Virus record (IMG/VR): IMGVR_UViG_3300031787_000319
Coordinates: 1 to 39,598 of that record
Length of the DNA: 39,598 nucleotides
Source: a virus
Strand: one strand, 5' to 3'
This document shows, piece by piece, positions 31,736 through 39,598 of this stretch (positions within the stretch are counted from its first letter, which is position 1; each line of letters opens with the position of its first letter). Under the pieces are notes generated by a model, which was not told the DNA's origin, made no database searches, and saw only the letters and a program-made list of their open reading frames with translations. The position numbers were made by a program, and so were the translations under genes.

Positions 31736-33315
31736 CAGTTACCAGATTGAAGTGTTTGACGAATACCACCGCTGCCGGAGTGATCGAAAAAGGCGAGTGT
31801 AAATTCAAATTCGACATTCCATAAATCGGAAGTCAAATCTGTTTTTACCACACTGGCCGGAGTAATGTAAATGGGTACATGCTGCTCCATAACCGGATCA
31901 ATCACGTATTTGTATTCAGAAAGCAGCAAGCTTTCAATCCACTTGGTTTGTGCCAGGGTTAGCGGACCGGTGTTTACTTTGGTTGGCAAGAGTTTCTGCG
32001 GATCGGTCTGAAACTGTTCACCGGTGGTGAGTACCGAAGTGCGCTCGTAGGGCCGATTGGATAAGGTCAGCTCCGGATCAATGGATTGAATGATGTTGCC
32101 TGTGCAGGTCATCACATCCATTGCTGAAAGTGTATTGGAAAAAATGAACTGCAGAAAGCCTAACGGTGTACTGGTTTCCAGATAAAACCGCCGACGCAAG
32201 CTCACTTCATTGGCCGGCGAACCATCATCCAAAAACACTTCATACCACACCACTGTTTTCGATGGGTTGATTGCCGCCAGATTAAGCTGAGTAAATCCGG
32301 CTGGAATCAAAAACGTATCAAACTGATTTACGCTGCTGCGTGTGCTGATGGTACCGGTTGCTGTAGTGGTATCGAAGTAGTAAATATGGTAGCGAATCCG
32401 AAACGAGGTAAGCCCTGAGGGCGCGCAAAAATATAGCCAGTCATATTCATAGGGCCGCACTACTTTGTTATTGGGTTGCCAGGTTAAAAACTGCTTGGTT
32501 TGGTGAACCCAGCTGGTTATTACGTTCTGAAAAATGGCCGCTTCCTGGCGCGTGGTACCGCCACGAAAAACAGTGTACACCGGTGAGATGTAGTTGCGCA
32601 GCTTTACAATGCTTGGATCACCAAATGATTCATAGTAGGTGATGTAATACTTACGCCGGTTATGAATGCACAGCGTTACTGTATTCTGATTAAACGTGGG
32701 AAGATCGCACCGATCAAACACCGCATGCAAAAATTCTTCCAATGAAAAATCAATTCGATTGTTGAGCGCAGTAGGTTGCTGCGCCTGTGTGGGCATTTTT
32801 TCAAAAACACCGCTACCCAGTGTTTTTTCAACGTACAAATCAAGGTTGATGTAAAAGTTGGGTTGCACAACCCAATCAACACCGGCTGTAACAGCGTGCA
32901 ATGAAAAGCCGCTGGCGTTCATGGTGGCATTGATGCTCCATGCTGCGCCCGGTTGTTTGGCGGTAAGGGTAATGCGCGAAGTGGTGTAGGTGATGGTGTA
33001 ATTGCTGTAGATAAATTGATCTGAACCAAAATCATCAGCCACCTGCGCGATAAATGCCGTTAATGACAGTGCTCCCGCAGTGCGCACCACATCACCGGTA
33101 TCTCCTAAACCGGTGGCAAACGTAAAGGGGTAAGCGTTACCGGCAACAATAAACGTGATGATCTGTCCTACACTGGCGGCAGTACTGGCCACATTAAGCG
33201 TGATACTGGCAGCAGTAGCCGCCTGCACCACATAACGATTAGTGGTGATACTAGCCGTGATTTGATTTTTTGAAAGATCAGTACTGCCCGGAGCAGCAAC
33301 AAGTGTGAGCGCCAT
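31735..33315 (-). CDS. Tail structural protein, hypothetical
   Basis: A 526-residue protein with an Ala/Thr/Ser-rich N-terminal domain (about 1-150) typical of virion beta domains. A larger C-terminal part contains DRCDLPTF and RRKYYITYYESFGDP. It has one-base overlaps with both neighbours. It could be the major tail or a tail-associated protein. By size it is larger than most tail tube proteins, so tube identity is unproven. Confidence 0.62.
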   Translation of the reverse strand: MALTLVAAPGSTDLSKNQITASITTNRYVVQAATAASITLNVASTAASVGQIITFIVAGNAYPFTFATGLGDTGDVVRTAGALSLTAFIAQVADDFGSDQFIYSNYTITYTTSRITLTAKQPGAAWSINATMNASGFSLHAVTAGVDWVVQPNFYINLDLYVEKTLGSGVFEKMPTQAQQPTALNNRIDFSLEEFLHAVFDRCDLPTFNQNTVTLCIHNRRKYYITYYESFGDPSIVKLRNYISPVYTVFRGGTTRQEAAIFQNVITSWVHQTKQFLTWQPNNKVVRPYEYDWLYFCAPSGLTSFRIRYHIYYFDTTTATGTISTRSSVNQFDTFLIPAGFTQLNLAAINPSKTVVWYEVFLDDGSPANEVSLRRRFYLETSTPLGFLQFIFSNTLSAMDVMTCTGNIIQSIDPELTLSNRPYERTSVLTTGEQFQTDPQKLLPTKVNTGPLTLAQTKWIESLLLSEYKYVIDPVMEQHVPIYITPASVVKTDLTSDLWNVEFEFTLAFFDHSGSGGIRQTLQSGN

Positions 33316-33824
33316 TAGTCAGCAGGTGTTTCGTTAAACCATTCATCAGGATTCAGTAAGTATTGAATACAATCTTCCATCGTGTAACTGCACCGGTAAC
33401 CGACCACGGTACCAGACATATCAGTTTGTGCAGTACGCTGAAAAGTCCCGCGTTTAAAACCTTTATACACCCCAATGGCTGCATCATTGCGCAGCTTGGT
33501 ATAAACCTGATGCGATACGGTGTAACACTTTTCCCGCACTGCATTTATTGCATCAAAATCTTTATTGCTGCCAATCGGGGCAACAATCCAAAAAGCACAA
33601 AACTGAATTAGGCGCGGGTTATCGGATAAGTTGTCTTCTTCCCGATCTTCCGGATGCTCAATCACAAGCGATAAACCTTTAAAGCGGTTGTTGAGCGCAC
33701 CGGTTAATTCTTCAAAATCAAAGCGGTAAAACCGTTTGTGATCGGCATCATCGGGAATGTGCCCGATGGCGCGATTGTTTTTAGCAATCGCTTCAAAGTA
33801 GGTTATGAATTCGTTGGGACTCAT
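33315..33824 (-). CDS. Head-tail or tail completion protein, hypothetical
   Basis: A 169-residue protein (SPNEFITYFEAIAKNNRAIG at the start, NPDEWFNETPAD at the end). The size and place between connector-like and tail genes suit a tail terminator or completion factor. It overlaps the next gene by 4 bases. No diagnostic motif. Confidence 0.6.
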   Translation of the reverse strand: MSPNEFITYFEAIAKNNRAIGHIPDDADHKRFYRFDFEELTGALNNRFKGLSLVIEHPEDREEDNLSDNPRLIQFCAFWIVAPIGSNKDFDAINAVREKCYTVSHQVYTKLRNDAAIGVYKGFKRGTFQRTAQTDMSGTVVGYRCSYTMEDCIQYLLNPDEWFNETPAD

Positions 33825-34726
33825 GAGGTAGCTGTTTTATTCATTTTCTTGAGCATCAATTCGAGCTCAGAAAAAATGATGTCGATATTTACCTGTTCGC
33901 GCTCTACGAGCGTTCCGAACTTTTCAGCAGGTAGTTCAGACACAAGGCTGAACCAACCGCCATCAGCGGTACTAACGGCTTCTTCTTTTTTATCAAAAAC
34001 AGTGGGGTACAACTTTTCAAGATTGTTGCGACACCCCTCATAAAAAAGAGCAATGGCAACTTTGCGTTCAAGTGCAATCCCCTGCACATCATTCAGCCAG
34101 GCATCAATAGCCATGTTGTTGAAGGGAATCCGGTAATCACCGCTGAACCCGGGATCCGTTGGCCGAATGTCCAACTGTGGCCGGTAAAGAATGGCCACCA
34201 GCATATTCAAATCTTCAATTGCCAGTGTTTTTTTGAAGTTGATAAAATACCCATCTGCAAAAACAAATTCTTTCAGGCACAAGGAACTGAGCTGATCGTC
34301 AGGGCCGTTCAGGCGATAGTTTTTCGTCTTGATGACCGGCAGTAAATTTTTGGTGAGCGTAACTTTTTCAAAGATGAAATCCGAACACCGGAGCATTGCG
34401 CTAAGGTGTTCGAATTGCTCAATAAAATCAGCATTCAGGCGGTGTTTGCGCAGCTGTCTGCGTGAGGGTAAGAGCCGCAAAAAATCGCGTGTTTTTTTTG
34501 AAAAGCTGTTCCAGCGGCGAATGCCGGAAAGCACAACGAGCAGTTCAATGCGCGCACCATTTAAAAAAGCAATGGCCGTGGCTGCATGTACATTGCGAAG
34601 CGCAATAAGCAACGGCATCCATTTTTTTGCAATGGATACCAGTTGCGCTGCTGAGAGTTCATCCCAGCACCCGGGCAGCTGAATGCTGACAGGTTTTCCC
34701 TTGTGTTCGTAGTCGATTGTGTTCAT
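33821..34726 (-). CDS. Hypothetical protein of connector region
   Basis: A 301-residue, helix-rich protein with many basic residues in the middle (FLRLLPSRRQLRKHRLNADF). The C-terminal end has an acidic helix (NIDIIFSELELMLKKM). Coupled to the next gene. It may be a tail assembly chaperone or head-tail factor. Unrecognised family. Confidence 0.6.
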   Translation of the reverse strand: MNTIDYEHKGKPVSIQLPGCWDELSAAQLVSIAKKWMPLLIALRNVHAATAIAFLNGARIELLVVLSGIRRWNSFSKKTRDFLRLLPSRRQLRKHRLNADFIEQFEHLSAMLRCSDFIFEKVTLTKNLLPVIKTKNYRLNGPDDQLSSLCLKEFVFADGYFINFKKTLAIEDLNMLVAILYRPQLDIRPTDPGFSGDYRIPFNNMAIDAWLNDVQGIALERKVAIALFYEGCRNNLEKLYPTVFDKKEEAVSTADGGWFSLVSELPAEKFGTLVEREQVNIDIIFSELELMLKKMNKTATS

Positions 34727-34732
34727 TGCGCG

Positions 34733-35734
34733 CTAGATTGAAACAATACCCCAACTGGTGTCATTTTTAAAGCGCGTATCGGTTGACGGATCAACATAGG
34801 CGCTGCTTGAAAAAAATGTAGCGTATCGGCTGACAGATGCATTTTTATTCAGGTAGTCAATAGCGGATTTTAAATACGATTCGCCTGTTGATCGCCACTG
34901 CGCCGCGATAAGGGCAATGCGCTTATCGTACTTATTATCGGGCGATTCTTTCCCGCTTGGAATTTCAGTAGATCGGCTCGTGGAAATTGTTGCACGGTCA
35001 TGGTCAATAGTGACGGTAAATTCAAGCAGCGCCAACGATGCAGCCATGTTACACATCGCTTTTTGCAAGAGATCAAGTACAGTTTTATTATCCGCAGTTA
35101 ATGCATTGTTCTTAGACTGCAGCAACAATTCATTGAGGTATGCTTCACTGATGGCCGACTTTATAAGTAAGTCCTGAACATCCATCAGATACGGCTTCAT
35201 GAACCGGAACACACGGCGGCTGTTATTGATTGGCCGGATAGCATTGAACTGCGCGGTATTGAACACCAGACAGTTCTTGAACTCGGTATAAGCCGAAGAA
35301 TTGGCAAAGAGTGTGTAAGTAGTTTTGTTCGCTTCTAAAAACTCAAGCAGGTCATCAGCTGCGCCATCACCGGCATTCATATAGCCATCAACCGCATCAC
35401 GAATCTGCCACGAGAAAGCGGTTTTCTGAAACTCATTTGAAGTGATCAATGCACCCGAAGTAGATACAGCAAATTGCAAGCGCGGTACCGCCTTTTGCAT
35501 GGCGTAGTTCGCCAATACCGGCCGGATGTAGTTAATCAGGTTGAGCATATCCGCCGAAAGAGCTGCATCTGAAGTAGCGGCTGTATAAGCCGTTTTTACC
35601 GCTGCCATCTGCTCGGGGGAGATCAGCTCTGAAATTGTTTTTTCGGCTTCCTTTAAAAAAGGCAGCAGCACTTCAAATGCTGAATTTGCATCAACATTTA
35701 CAAACTGCTGGAGTGTTCCAATGTCGCGGATCAT
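34733..35734 (-). CDS. DUF6712-like phage protein
   Basis: A 333-residue helical protein following the portal. It has FMKPYLMDVQDLLIKSAISE and NSRRVFRFMKP, blocks I associate with a Bacteroidota phage family of unknown function (DUF6712, from memory). Its ATG overlaps the portal stop. Its place fits a head-tail adaptor. Confidence 0.65.
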   Translation of the reverse strand: MIRDIGTLQQFVNVDANSAFEVLLPFLKEAEKTISELISPEQMAAVKTAYTAATSDAALSADMLNLINYIRPVLANYAMQKAVPRLQFAVSTSGALITSNEFQKTAFSWQIRDAVDGYMNAGDGAADDLLEFLEANKTTYTLFANSSAYTEFKNCLVFNTAQFNAIRPINNSRRVFRFMKPYLMDVQDLLIKSAISEAYLNELLLQSKNNALTADNKTVLDLLQKAMCNMAASLALLEFTVTIDHDRATISTSRSTEIPSGKESPDNKYDKRIALIAAQWRSTGESYLKSAIDYLNKNASVSRYATFFSSSAYVDPSTDTRFKNDTSWGIVSI

Positions 35735-37017
35735 TTCACTGTTTTTGTGCTCGATCCTGCATCGAGCGTGGTGATTATTTTGCGCTGAATTTTGAAGTAC
35801 ACCGGCCAGCCGTTGTAAGGTGCAATCACGTTGTTAAGCGGTTCAAGCAGCAGATCTTCATTCGCTGCATTCATAATTACGAACTGCTCAAAGGCAACCC
35901 GTTTATCACTGCCCGAACCTGCGCCCATGCCTTTGCCGGGAGAATTGCCAACGAGCGTACCATCAATGCCCATTGCAAACAGCAAGTGATCGAATGCAGT
36001 CTGCATATCCTCGATGTATTTGCCATCGGCAAATTTTTCATCGAGCTGCTTGATTTTCCAACCAACGTATTGCTGCGACTGTTGATCGAAGATGGAAGCA
36101 GTCATTAGTGAGCGGCCGGCATTTTCAACACCGGTTAAAATGTCGTTGATCTCAGTTAGTTCCTGCGTGCGGATGGTTGTTTTTTCCGCATCAGTTTTGC
36201 TTTCCCAATCCTTGTATTTGGTAGTCCAGTACAGGTAAGGAATTTCAATATGAAACTTGATGCTGATTTGTTGTTTCATCAGCATTTTTTTCCACTGCGG
36301 AATAAGCGAAGCCAGTTCCAGCCAACCATTCTTGCGCACAGAATCCCATGCAGCTACTTGGTAGTAGCTTTTTCCCGGCGATGGAAATGAACTGGGGTAG
36401 ATGTATTTGAATTTCTTTGAAGCAAGTAAGTTGCCTACCGGATCATAATACGGATCGAGCGTATCTACTTTGATTGAATTTTCCTCGGTCCCGCCATCAT
36501 CCCAATTGGCATTGATGTACACAAATGGGCTGATGCCTTTGTCGTTTTGTCGCTCAAAACGGCAATACATCGCTTCCTGCGCGCTGATGGCCGCAATTTT
36601 CTTGCGGTCATTACTTAAAATGATTTCCGGAAAAAAGTTCCCAAACGCAAATAAATCTTGCGCCGCTTCAAGCAGGTAGCGCTTAATGTTGGTTCGGCGC
36701 AACCAATCTTCGATTTCCGGATTGATTTGCCGCACAAACTTTTCATTTCCGTTTTCATCAATGGTATCGGTACCATACACGAGCTTACCGTAAAGCCCTT
36801 CCGCTTGCCGCTTGATTAGTGTAGGTATGGATGTTTTTTCAGCCAGTGCCCAAACTTCCTGCGGAAACAAATTGGTTTCACCCCACGGTGCTATCTTGCC
36901 AGTGCCTTCTACTTTTTTGGGCGATGATGTAGGGTAACCGGGCTTTTCGCTCGTCACCAAAGCAGAACTCGCACTGAGGTAGGTTATTGATGCATCACCG
37001 TTATGAAGTATGCTCAT
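35731..37017 (-). CDS. Phage portal protein
   Basis: A 428-residue protein forming the ring through which DNA enters and leaves the head. Features are the N-terminal GKIAPWGETNLFPQEVWALAE, an alpha/beta wing with LEAAQDLFAFGNFFPEIIL, a long helix region (KTTIRTQELTEINDILTG), and a C-terminal FDHLLFAMGIDGTLVGNSPGKG segment with GAGSGSDKRVAFEQF. Size and motifs fit the family. It lies far from terL in the window but would follow it by about 4 kb if the genome is circular. Confidence 0.82.
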   Translation of the reverse strand: MSILHNGDASITYLSASSALVTSEKPGYPTSSPKKVEGTGKIAPWGETNLFPQEVWALAEKTSIPTLIKRQAEGLYGKLVYGTDTIDENGNEKFVRQINPEIEDWLRRTNIKRYLLEAAQDLFAFGNFFPEIILSNDRKKIAAISAQEAMYCRFERQNDKGISPFVYINANWDDGGTEENSIKVDTLDPYYDPVGNLLASKKFKYIYPSSFPSPGKSYYQVAAWDSVRKNGWLELASLIPQWKKMLMKQQISIKFHIEIPYLYWTTKYKDWESKTDAEKTTIRTQELTEINDILTGVENAGRSLMTASIFDQQSQQYVGWKIKQLDEKFADGKYIEDMQTAFDHLLFAMGIDGTLVGNSPGKGMGAGSGSDKRVAFEQFVIMNAANEDLLLEPLNNVIAPYNGWPVYFKIQRKIITTLDAGSSTKTVK

Positions 37018-37277
37018 AGGTACACCCGTTTTTTATTAAACTCAATGATGGTATGAATCGCCACAGTGTGTGCGTGGTGATTGTTGGTAGTAGAGCGAAG
37101 CCCGATGTATCGGCGGCGATTAACACCGGGTTTTAAACCGCATTTCATGGCCGATTTCAGGTGAATGAGTTCACCGTCTTTACCCACGTACTTCACCGAG
37201 TAGCCAATGAGATTGCCGGATGCATCTTTCTTTTTATCCATAGCATCCAGCGCATCGGCAAGTTTGATCGATTCCAT
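37014..37277 (-). CDS. Hypothetical protein preceding portal
   Basis: An 87-residue protein starting at the Met of MESIKLADALDAMDKKK. A longer frame starts 7 codons upstream. Contains YSVKYVGKDGELIHLKSA and GLKPGVNRRRYIGLR and overlaps the portal start by 4 bases. It is the first gene of the portal-tail operon. No family recognised; perhaps a small regulator or virion factor. Confidence 0.6.
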   Translation of the reverse strand: MESIKLADALDAMDKKKDASGNLIGYSVKYVGKDGELIHLKSAMKCGLKPGVNRRRYIGLRSTTNNHHAHTVAIHTIIEFNKKRVYL

Positions 37278-37339
37278 ATTGCGAAAATCGCTCACCAACT
37301 ATACTTGCGAAAGGACACGCTTTTGCAGAGCTTTGCACA

Positions 37340-37567
37340 ATGGGCAGAAAACCAATAGCACGTAAAATGACCTTCGATCAGGCGGTGGAACACATCTTCA
37401 CCAACGATCTGAAAAAGCGCGGTGTACACCACGGCTTACAAGTTGCACAGGCCACACTCAGCAGCTACCGCAGGCGGTACCGGAACGGAACACTGAGCAT
37501 TGAAACCAAACGATGGTTACTCAGCAAGTGCGGCTATGAAGTTATTCAACAGGAACTTTGGCAGTAA
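37340..37567 (+). CDS. Small HTH-like regulator
   Basis: A 75-residue, basic protein on the opposite strand to its neighbours, 62 bases from the divergent start of the portal operon. The segment GLQVAQATLSSYRRRYRNGT looks like a helix-turn-helix, followed by SIETKRWLLSKCGYEVIQQE. Arrangement suggests it controls the divergent late operon. Function inferred. Confidence 0.65.
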   Translation: MGRKPIARKMTFDQAVEHIFTNDLKKRGVHHGLQVAQATLSSYRRRYRNGTLSIETKRWLLSKCGYEVIQQELWQ

Positions 37568-37590
37568 TGCGCAACCGCGCACTAAAAAAT

Positions 37591-37620
37591 AACGGGCAGC
37601 TCCGAATGGAGCTGCCCGTT
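37591..37620. terminator. Bidirectional intrinsic terminator
   Basis: A perfect 13-bp stem (AACGGGCAGCTCC / GGAGCTGCCCGTT) with loop GAAT. On the minus strand it is followed by ATTTTTTAG. It separates the small plus-strand gene from the converging methylase gene. Confidence 0.85.
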
Positions 37621-37640
37621 TCCGTTTGGCCGTTTTCTTT

Positions 37641-37674
37641 GCTACTTTCTTTTTCGGTGAAAAAAGAAAGTAGC
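37641..37674. repeat. Long AT-rich palindrome between genes
   Basis: GCTACTTTCTTTTT and AAAAAGAAAGTAGC form a perfect 14-bp inverted repeat with a 6-base loop. A GC-rich hairpin (GCGCCCG/CGGGCGC) follows directly at 37674-37693. Similar palindromes are scattered in bacterial chromosomes as intergenic repeats, so this could be a host-derived element or a tandem terminator. Confidence 0.7.
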
Positions 37675-37730
37675 GCCCGCACGCACGGGCGCCACTGTTC
37701 TGCAGTGTGTTTTAAAGCTCTTGTTTTGTC

Positions 37731-38531
37731 TTAAAAAAAGTCAAACACCTTGAGCAGTTCAACTACTTGTGTTTGTTGGCTTTCGGCGGCTTCGTGTTCA
37801 TCAATTACGATGGCTGTTGTCACTTGATCGGGCGGGTTTTCTGGCGGCTGTGGCTGGCTTTCTGCTTGCAATAAATCATCTTTATCGATCACGTACAAAC
37901 TGGGTATGCCGTGCATGTACAAGCCGGGGTTAACGTGATAGCCGCCGTAGATGTCAAGGGTAAGCGAATCGCCCCAGATTACCCGGCCGGTAATCCCGTG
38001 AAACATCATGTTGAGCGCGCACATATCAACGCACGTTTTATCCTTATCCTGGGCGAAGTAGTAAGCGCCAGGAAAAATAGCATTTACTGCAAGCAGGTTG
38101 CGCCCGCTGCCGCAAGCCGGATCTGAAATTGTTACCTGTTTACCATCGGCGCGGGGTTCGGGTTTATTGAGTGCGGCCATCAGATCACAGATTTCGGGAG
38201 GTGTAAAGAACTGCCCGAACGCATCGCGTGTACTTGATGCGTTAATGCTTTCAAAATAAGTGCCGAACAAGTCACACCACGCTCGGCTTTCCACTTCTTT
38301 GAGCATTGATTTTGAAAAGGTGTGCAGCGCATCGCCAAAAGCGGCGATTTCTGCGCCGGTGTAGCGTTCTTTGGTCTCAGCCCAAATTTTCGGGTTTTGA
38401 TTGGGTGTAAATTGGTCAATGGCGTAAGTCAAAAAATCGCGGAACGCTTCGCTGTAGCTGCGTCGCTGACTAATCGGCTGCATTGCTTTACTGAATTCGC
38501 GCAGCTGCGGGGGAATGCTAGTTGTTTTCAT
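37731..38531 (-). CDS. N6-adenine methylase-like protein, catalytic motif unclear
   Basis: A 266-residue protein with the HsdM-type start of the methylase domain: FGQFFTPPEICDLMAAL (105-121) and SAM motif DPACGSGRNLLAV (137-149). The expected motif IV NPPF/DPPY is not seen; the equivalent region reads GGYHVNPGLYMHGIP. It may be an inactive or divergent methylase, as I recall for short N-6 methylase proteins of Bacteroidota mobile elements. The end is Pro/Gln rich. It overlaps the upstream ArdC-N-like gene by 14 bases. Confidence 0.8.
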   Translation of the reverse strand: MKTTSIPPQLREFSKAMQPISQRRSYSEAFRDFLTYAIDQFTPNQNPKIWAETKERYTGAEIAAFGDALHTFSKSMLKEVESRAWCDLFGTYFESINASSTRDAFGQFFTPPEICDLMAALNKPEPRADGKQVTISDPACGSGRNLLAVNAIFPGAYYFAQDKDKTCVDMCALNMMFHGITGRVIWGDSLTLDIYGGYHVNPGLYMHGIPSLYVIDKDDLLQAESQPQPPENPPDQVTTAIVIDEHEAAESQQTQVVELLKVFDFF

Positions 38532-38889
38532 CGGCTCTTTTTACTTGCAGGTTGGAAAACAGGTAACAAATCGGCCAAAAATTTTCAGGGTGTTCTTCGT
38601 TTTCTTGCGGTGTGGGTTCGCTTGCTGCTGCTTTGTTTTTTTCTTTGGGTGCTCCCCACACCGGAAAAGCGGTTGAGCCTTTTAAAACCCGGTAGCCTTT
38701 TTTATTCCACTGGTACAGGGTATGGAATTCGCTGTGTCCGTCTTTGGTATAAAAAATTTCAATCACTGCTTCGTTAATGGTTGAGAATGCACCTTCGGTG
38801 ACGAACTTGCGCACACTCTGACTGATGGCGCGTAGCTCTTGGCGGCGCTGCTCGTATGTTTTTTTCATGCTGTACTCTTTGGCTTCCAT
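38518..38889 (-). CDS. ArdC N-terminal-like protein, antirestriction candidate
   Basis: A 123-residue protein with YQWNKKGYRVLKGSTAFPVW, followed by a variable linker and FWPICYLFSNLQV. This resembles the single-stranded-DNA-binding N-terminal domain of ArdC-type antirestriction proteins (pattern of gYkVkkGskgfpiw...yFnvsQ). The metalloprotease half of ArdC is missing. A start 7 codons later (MKKTYEQRR) is equally possible. With the methylase-like gene next to it, a joint role against restriction is plausible. Confidence 0.55.
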   Translation of the reverse strand: MEAKEYSMKKTYEQRRQELRAISQSVRKFVTEGAFSTINEAVIEIFYTKDGHSEFHTLYQWNKKGYRVLKGSTAFPVWGAPKEKNKAAASEPTPQENEEHPENFWPICYLFSNLQVKRADENN

Positions 38890-38986
38890 ATAGACAATAG
38901 TTGACTAGGCCGCGGATAGCGGCAAAAGGTGATAATTAAAAGTTGGGAGGGTAAAGCCGCCCGGCAGTTACCGGGCGGCGAAGGGA

Positions 38987-39415
38987 TTACAGGTTAACCG
39001 AAAATATTTCAGCATCGCAGCGCGACAATTCAGCCTTAGCACGCTCAGAAAGCAGGTTTAAAACCGCTTTGATGGTCTCGTGGTTACCTGACTCAAACGC
39101 TGCGCCTTTCGCATCGGTAAAAACGACTTTACAGCTGTTCTGATCATGCCCAAACTCAAACTTTGCCAGTCGCTGAATACCGGCCGCGATGCCTTCACGG
39201 CGGTTAGATAACGAATTAAGCTGCGCGATTTTCTGCAACCGCTCTTCTATTGAGCCGCTCAAGGCAATTAATTTTTCTGGCGGTGTTCCTGAAAGCAGTT
39301 GAGCCGCTCCCGGTGCAGCTGTTGGGGTGGCCGTTGGGGTATTTACTTGTGCTGCTGTCTCCTGTTTTGCCTGTTCGATGGTGGCCGGTGTTCCGTTGGT
39401 TGCTTTTGTTTTCAT
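38987..39415 (-). CDS. Hypothetical protein with low-complexity N-terminus
   Basis: A 142-residue protein. The first 45 residues are Ala/Thr/Pro/Gln rich and likely disordered. A helical middle (SIEERLQKIAQLNSLSNRREGI) and an alpha/beta end with LAKFEFGHDQNSCKVVFTDA follow. It is the first gene of the leftward methylase cluster, with palindromic operator-like DNA upstream. Family unknown. Confidence 0.6.
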   Translation of the reverse strand: MKTKATNGTPATIEQAKQETAAQVNTPTATPTAAPGAAQLLSGTPPEKLIALSGSIEERLQKIAQLNSLSNRREGIAAGIQRLAKFEFGHDQNSCKVVFTDAKGAAFESGNHETIKAVLNLLSERAKAELSRCDAEIFSVNL

Positions 39416-39472
39416 TTTTTAAGTGTTTTAGTTTATAACTTATTGACTTTCACTATATAAATGTACGTAAGC

Positions 39473-39490
39473 CCTTGCGAATACGCAAGG
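39473..39490. promoter_or_regulatory. Inverted repeat upstream of the methylase cluster
   Basis: CCTTGCG-aata-CGCAAGG, a perfect 7-bp inverted repeat about 60 bases upstream of the first gene of the cluster. It could be an operator or a small hairpin. Confidence 0.5.
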
Positions 39491-39529
39491 AATGGAGCAA
39501 CTAATTACATTAAACAAGTGATTTTATTT

Positions 39530-39562
39530 AACTGATTATCAGTTACTTATAACTGACAGTTA
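39530..39562. promoter_or_regulatory. Paired palindromic operator-like sites
   Basis: AACTGA-tta-TCAGTT is followed 6 bases later by TAACTG-a-CAGTTA, both perfect palindromes sharing the half-site AACTG. Another AACTG half-site follows at 39573. The setting is AT-rich. It suggests cooperative binding by a regulator, about 115 to 150 bases upstream of the first gene. Confidence 0.5.
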
Positions 39563-39598
39563 ATATATAAATAACTGTTTATCAATACTTTATATAAA

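Noticed and set aside
1-39598. CRISPR array
   Set aside because: No regularly spaced direct repeats with unique spacers are present. The tandem units at attP and in the 10.6-10.8 kb array are too short.
1-39598. Direct terminal repeat proving circularity
   Set aside because: The first and last few dozen bases show no overlap, so circularity stays an inference.

Overview
The window looks like one complete temperate double-stranded DNA tailed phage of a Bacteroidota host. The host call rests on phage gene families typical of that phylum, weak or absent Shine-Dalgarno sequences, and a Bacteroidota-type promoter box (TAGTTTTG) in front of the repressor. An integrase and an apparently intact attP sit near the middle. 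Virion genes lie on both sides of them on the same strand, and both window ends fall between genes. The simplest reading is an excised, circular or circularly permuted genome opened just downstream of terL. I cannot prove circularity, because I see no terminal repeat.

Layout. (1) From 0.2 to 10.5 kb, all minus strand: capsid maturation protease, major capsid protein, small head or connector proteins, a fibre-like protein, a holin, and small and large terminase. (2) From 10.6 to 10.8 kb: a dense array of nine 8-bp repeats inside a perfect 22-bp inverted repeat. (3) From 11.0 to 23.0 kb, all minus strand: an early operon read leftward from a Cro-like gene. It carries small unknown genes, a primase-helicase, an ASCH protein, a C5 DNA methyltransferase, and a diversity-generating retroelement (DGR). 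A strong terminator at 11.0 kb closes it. (4) From 23.0 to 25.7 kb, plus strand: LexA/CI-type repressor, a lipoprotein, attP with integrase arm sites, and a tyrosine integrase. (5) From 25.7 to 37.3 kb, minus strand: tape measure, tail and baseplate-like proteins, connectors and portal. (6) From 37.3 to 39.4 kb: a small plus-strand gene, then an N6-methylase-like protein, an ArdC-N-like protein and an unknown gene.

The most striking system is the DGR. A reverse transcriptase with YADD and IGNYLSQ motifs has a non-coding template repeat (TR) beside it. Three short variable genes each contain a 75-bp variable repeat (VR): two adjacent, one 8 kb away. In my hand alignment all 26 substitutions in the core fall on template adenines of the coding strand. 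The TR is one 6-bp unit shorter than all three VRs, so the present TR cannot have written the present VRs unchanged. The targets are not tail fibres but small, apparently cytoplasmic proteins inside the early operon, so diversification is probably switched on with lytic induction. A conserved small protein, a Gp37/Gp68-family protein and a lipoprotein follow the RT in overlapping reading frames.

The other unusual region is a 336-bp, highly structured stretch before the primase gene that ends in a tRNA-like element without a canonical anticodon arm.
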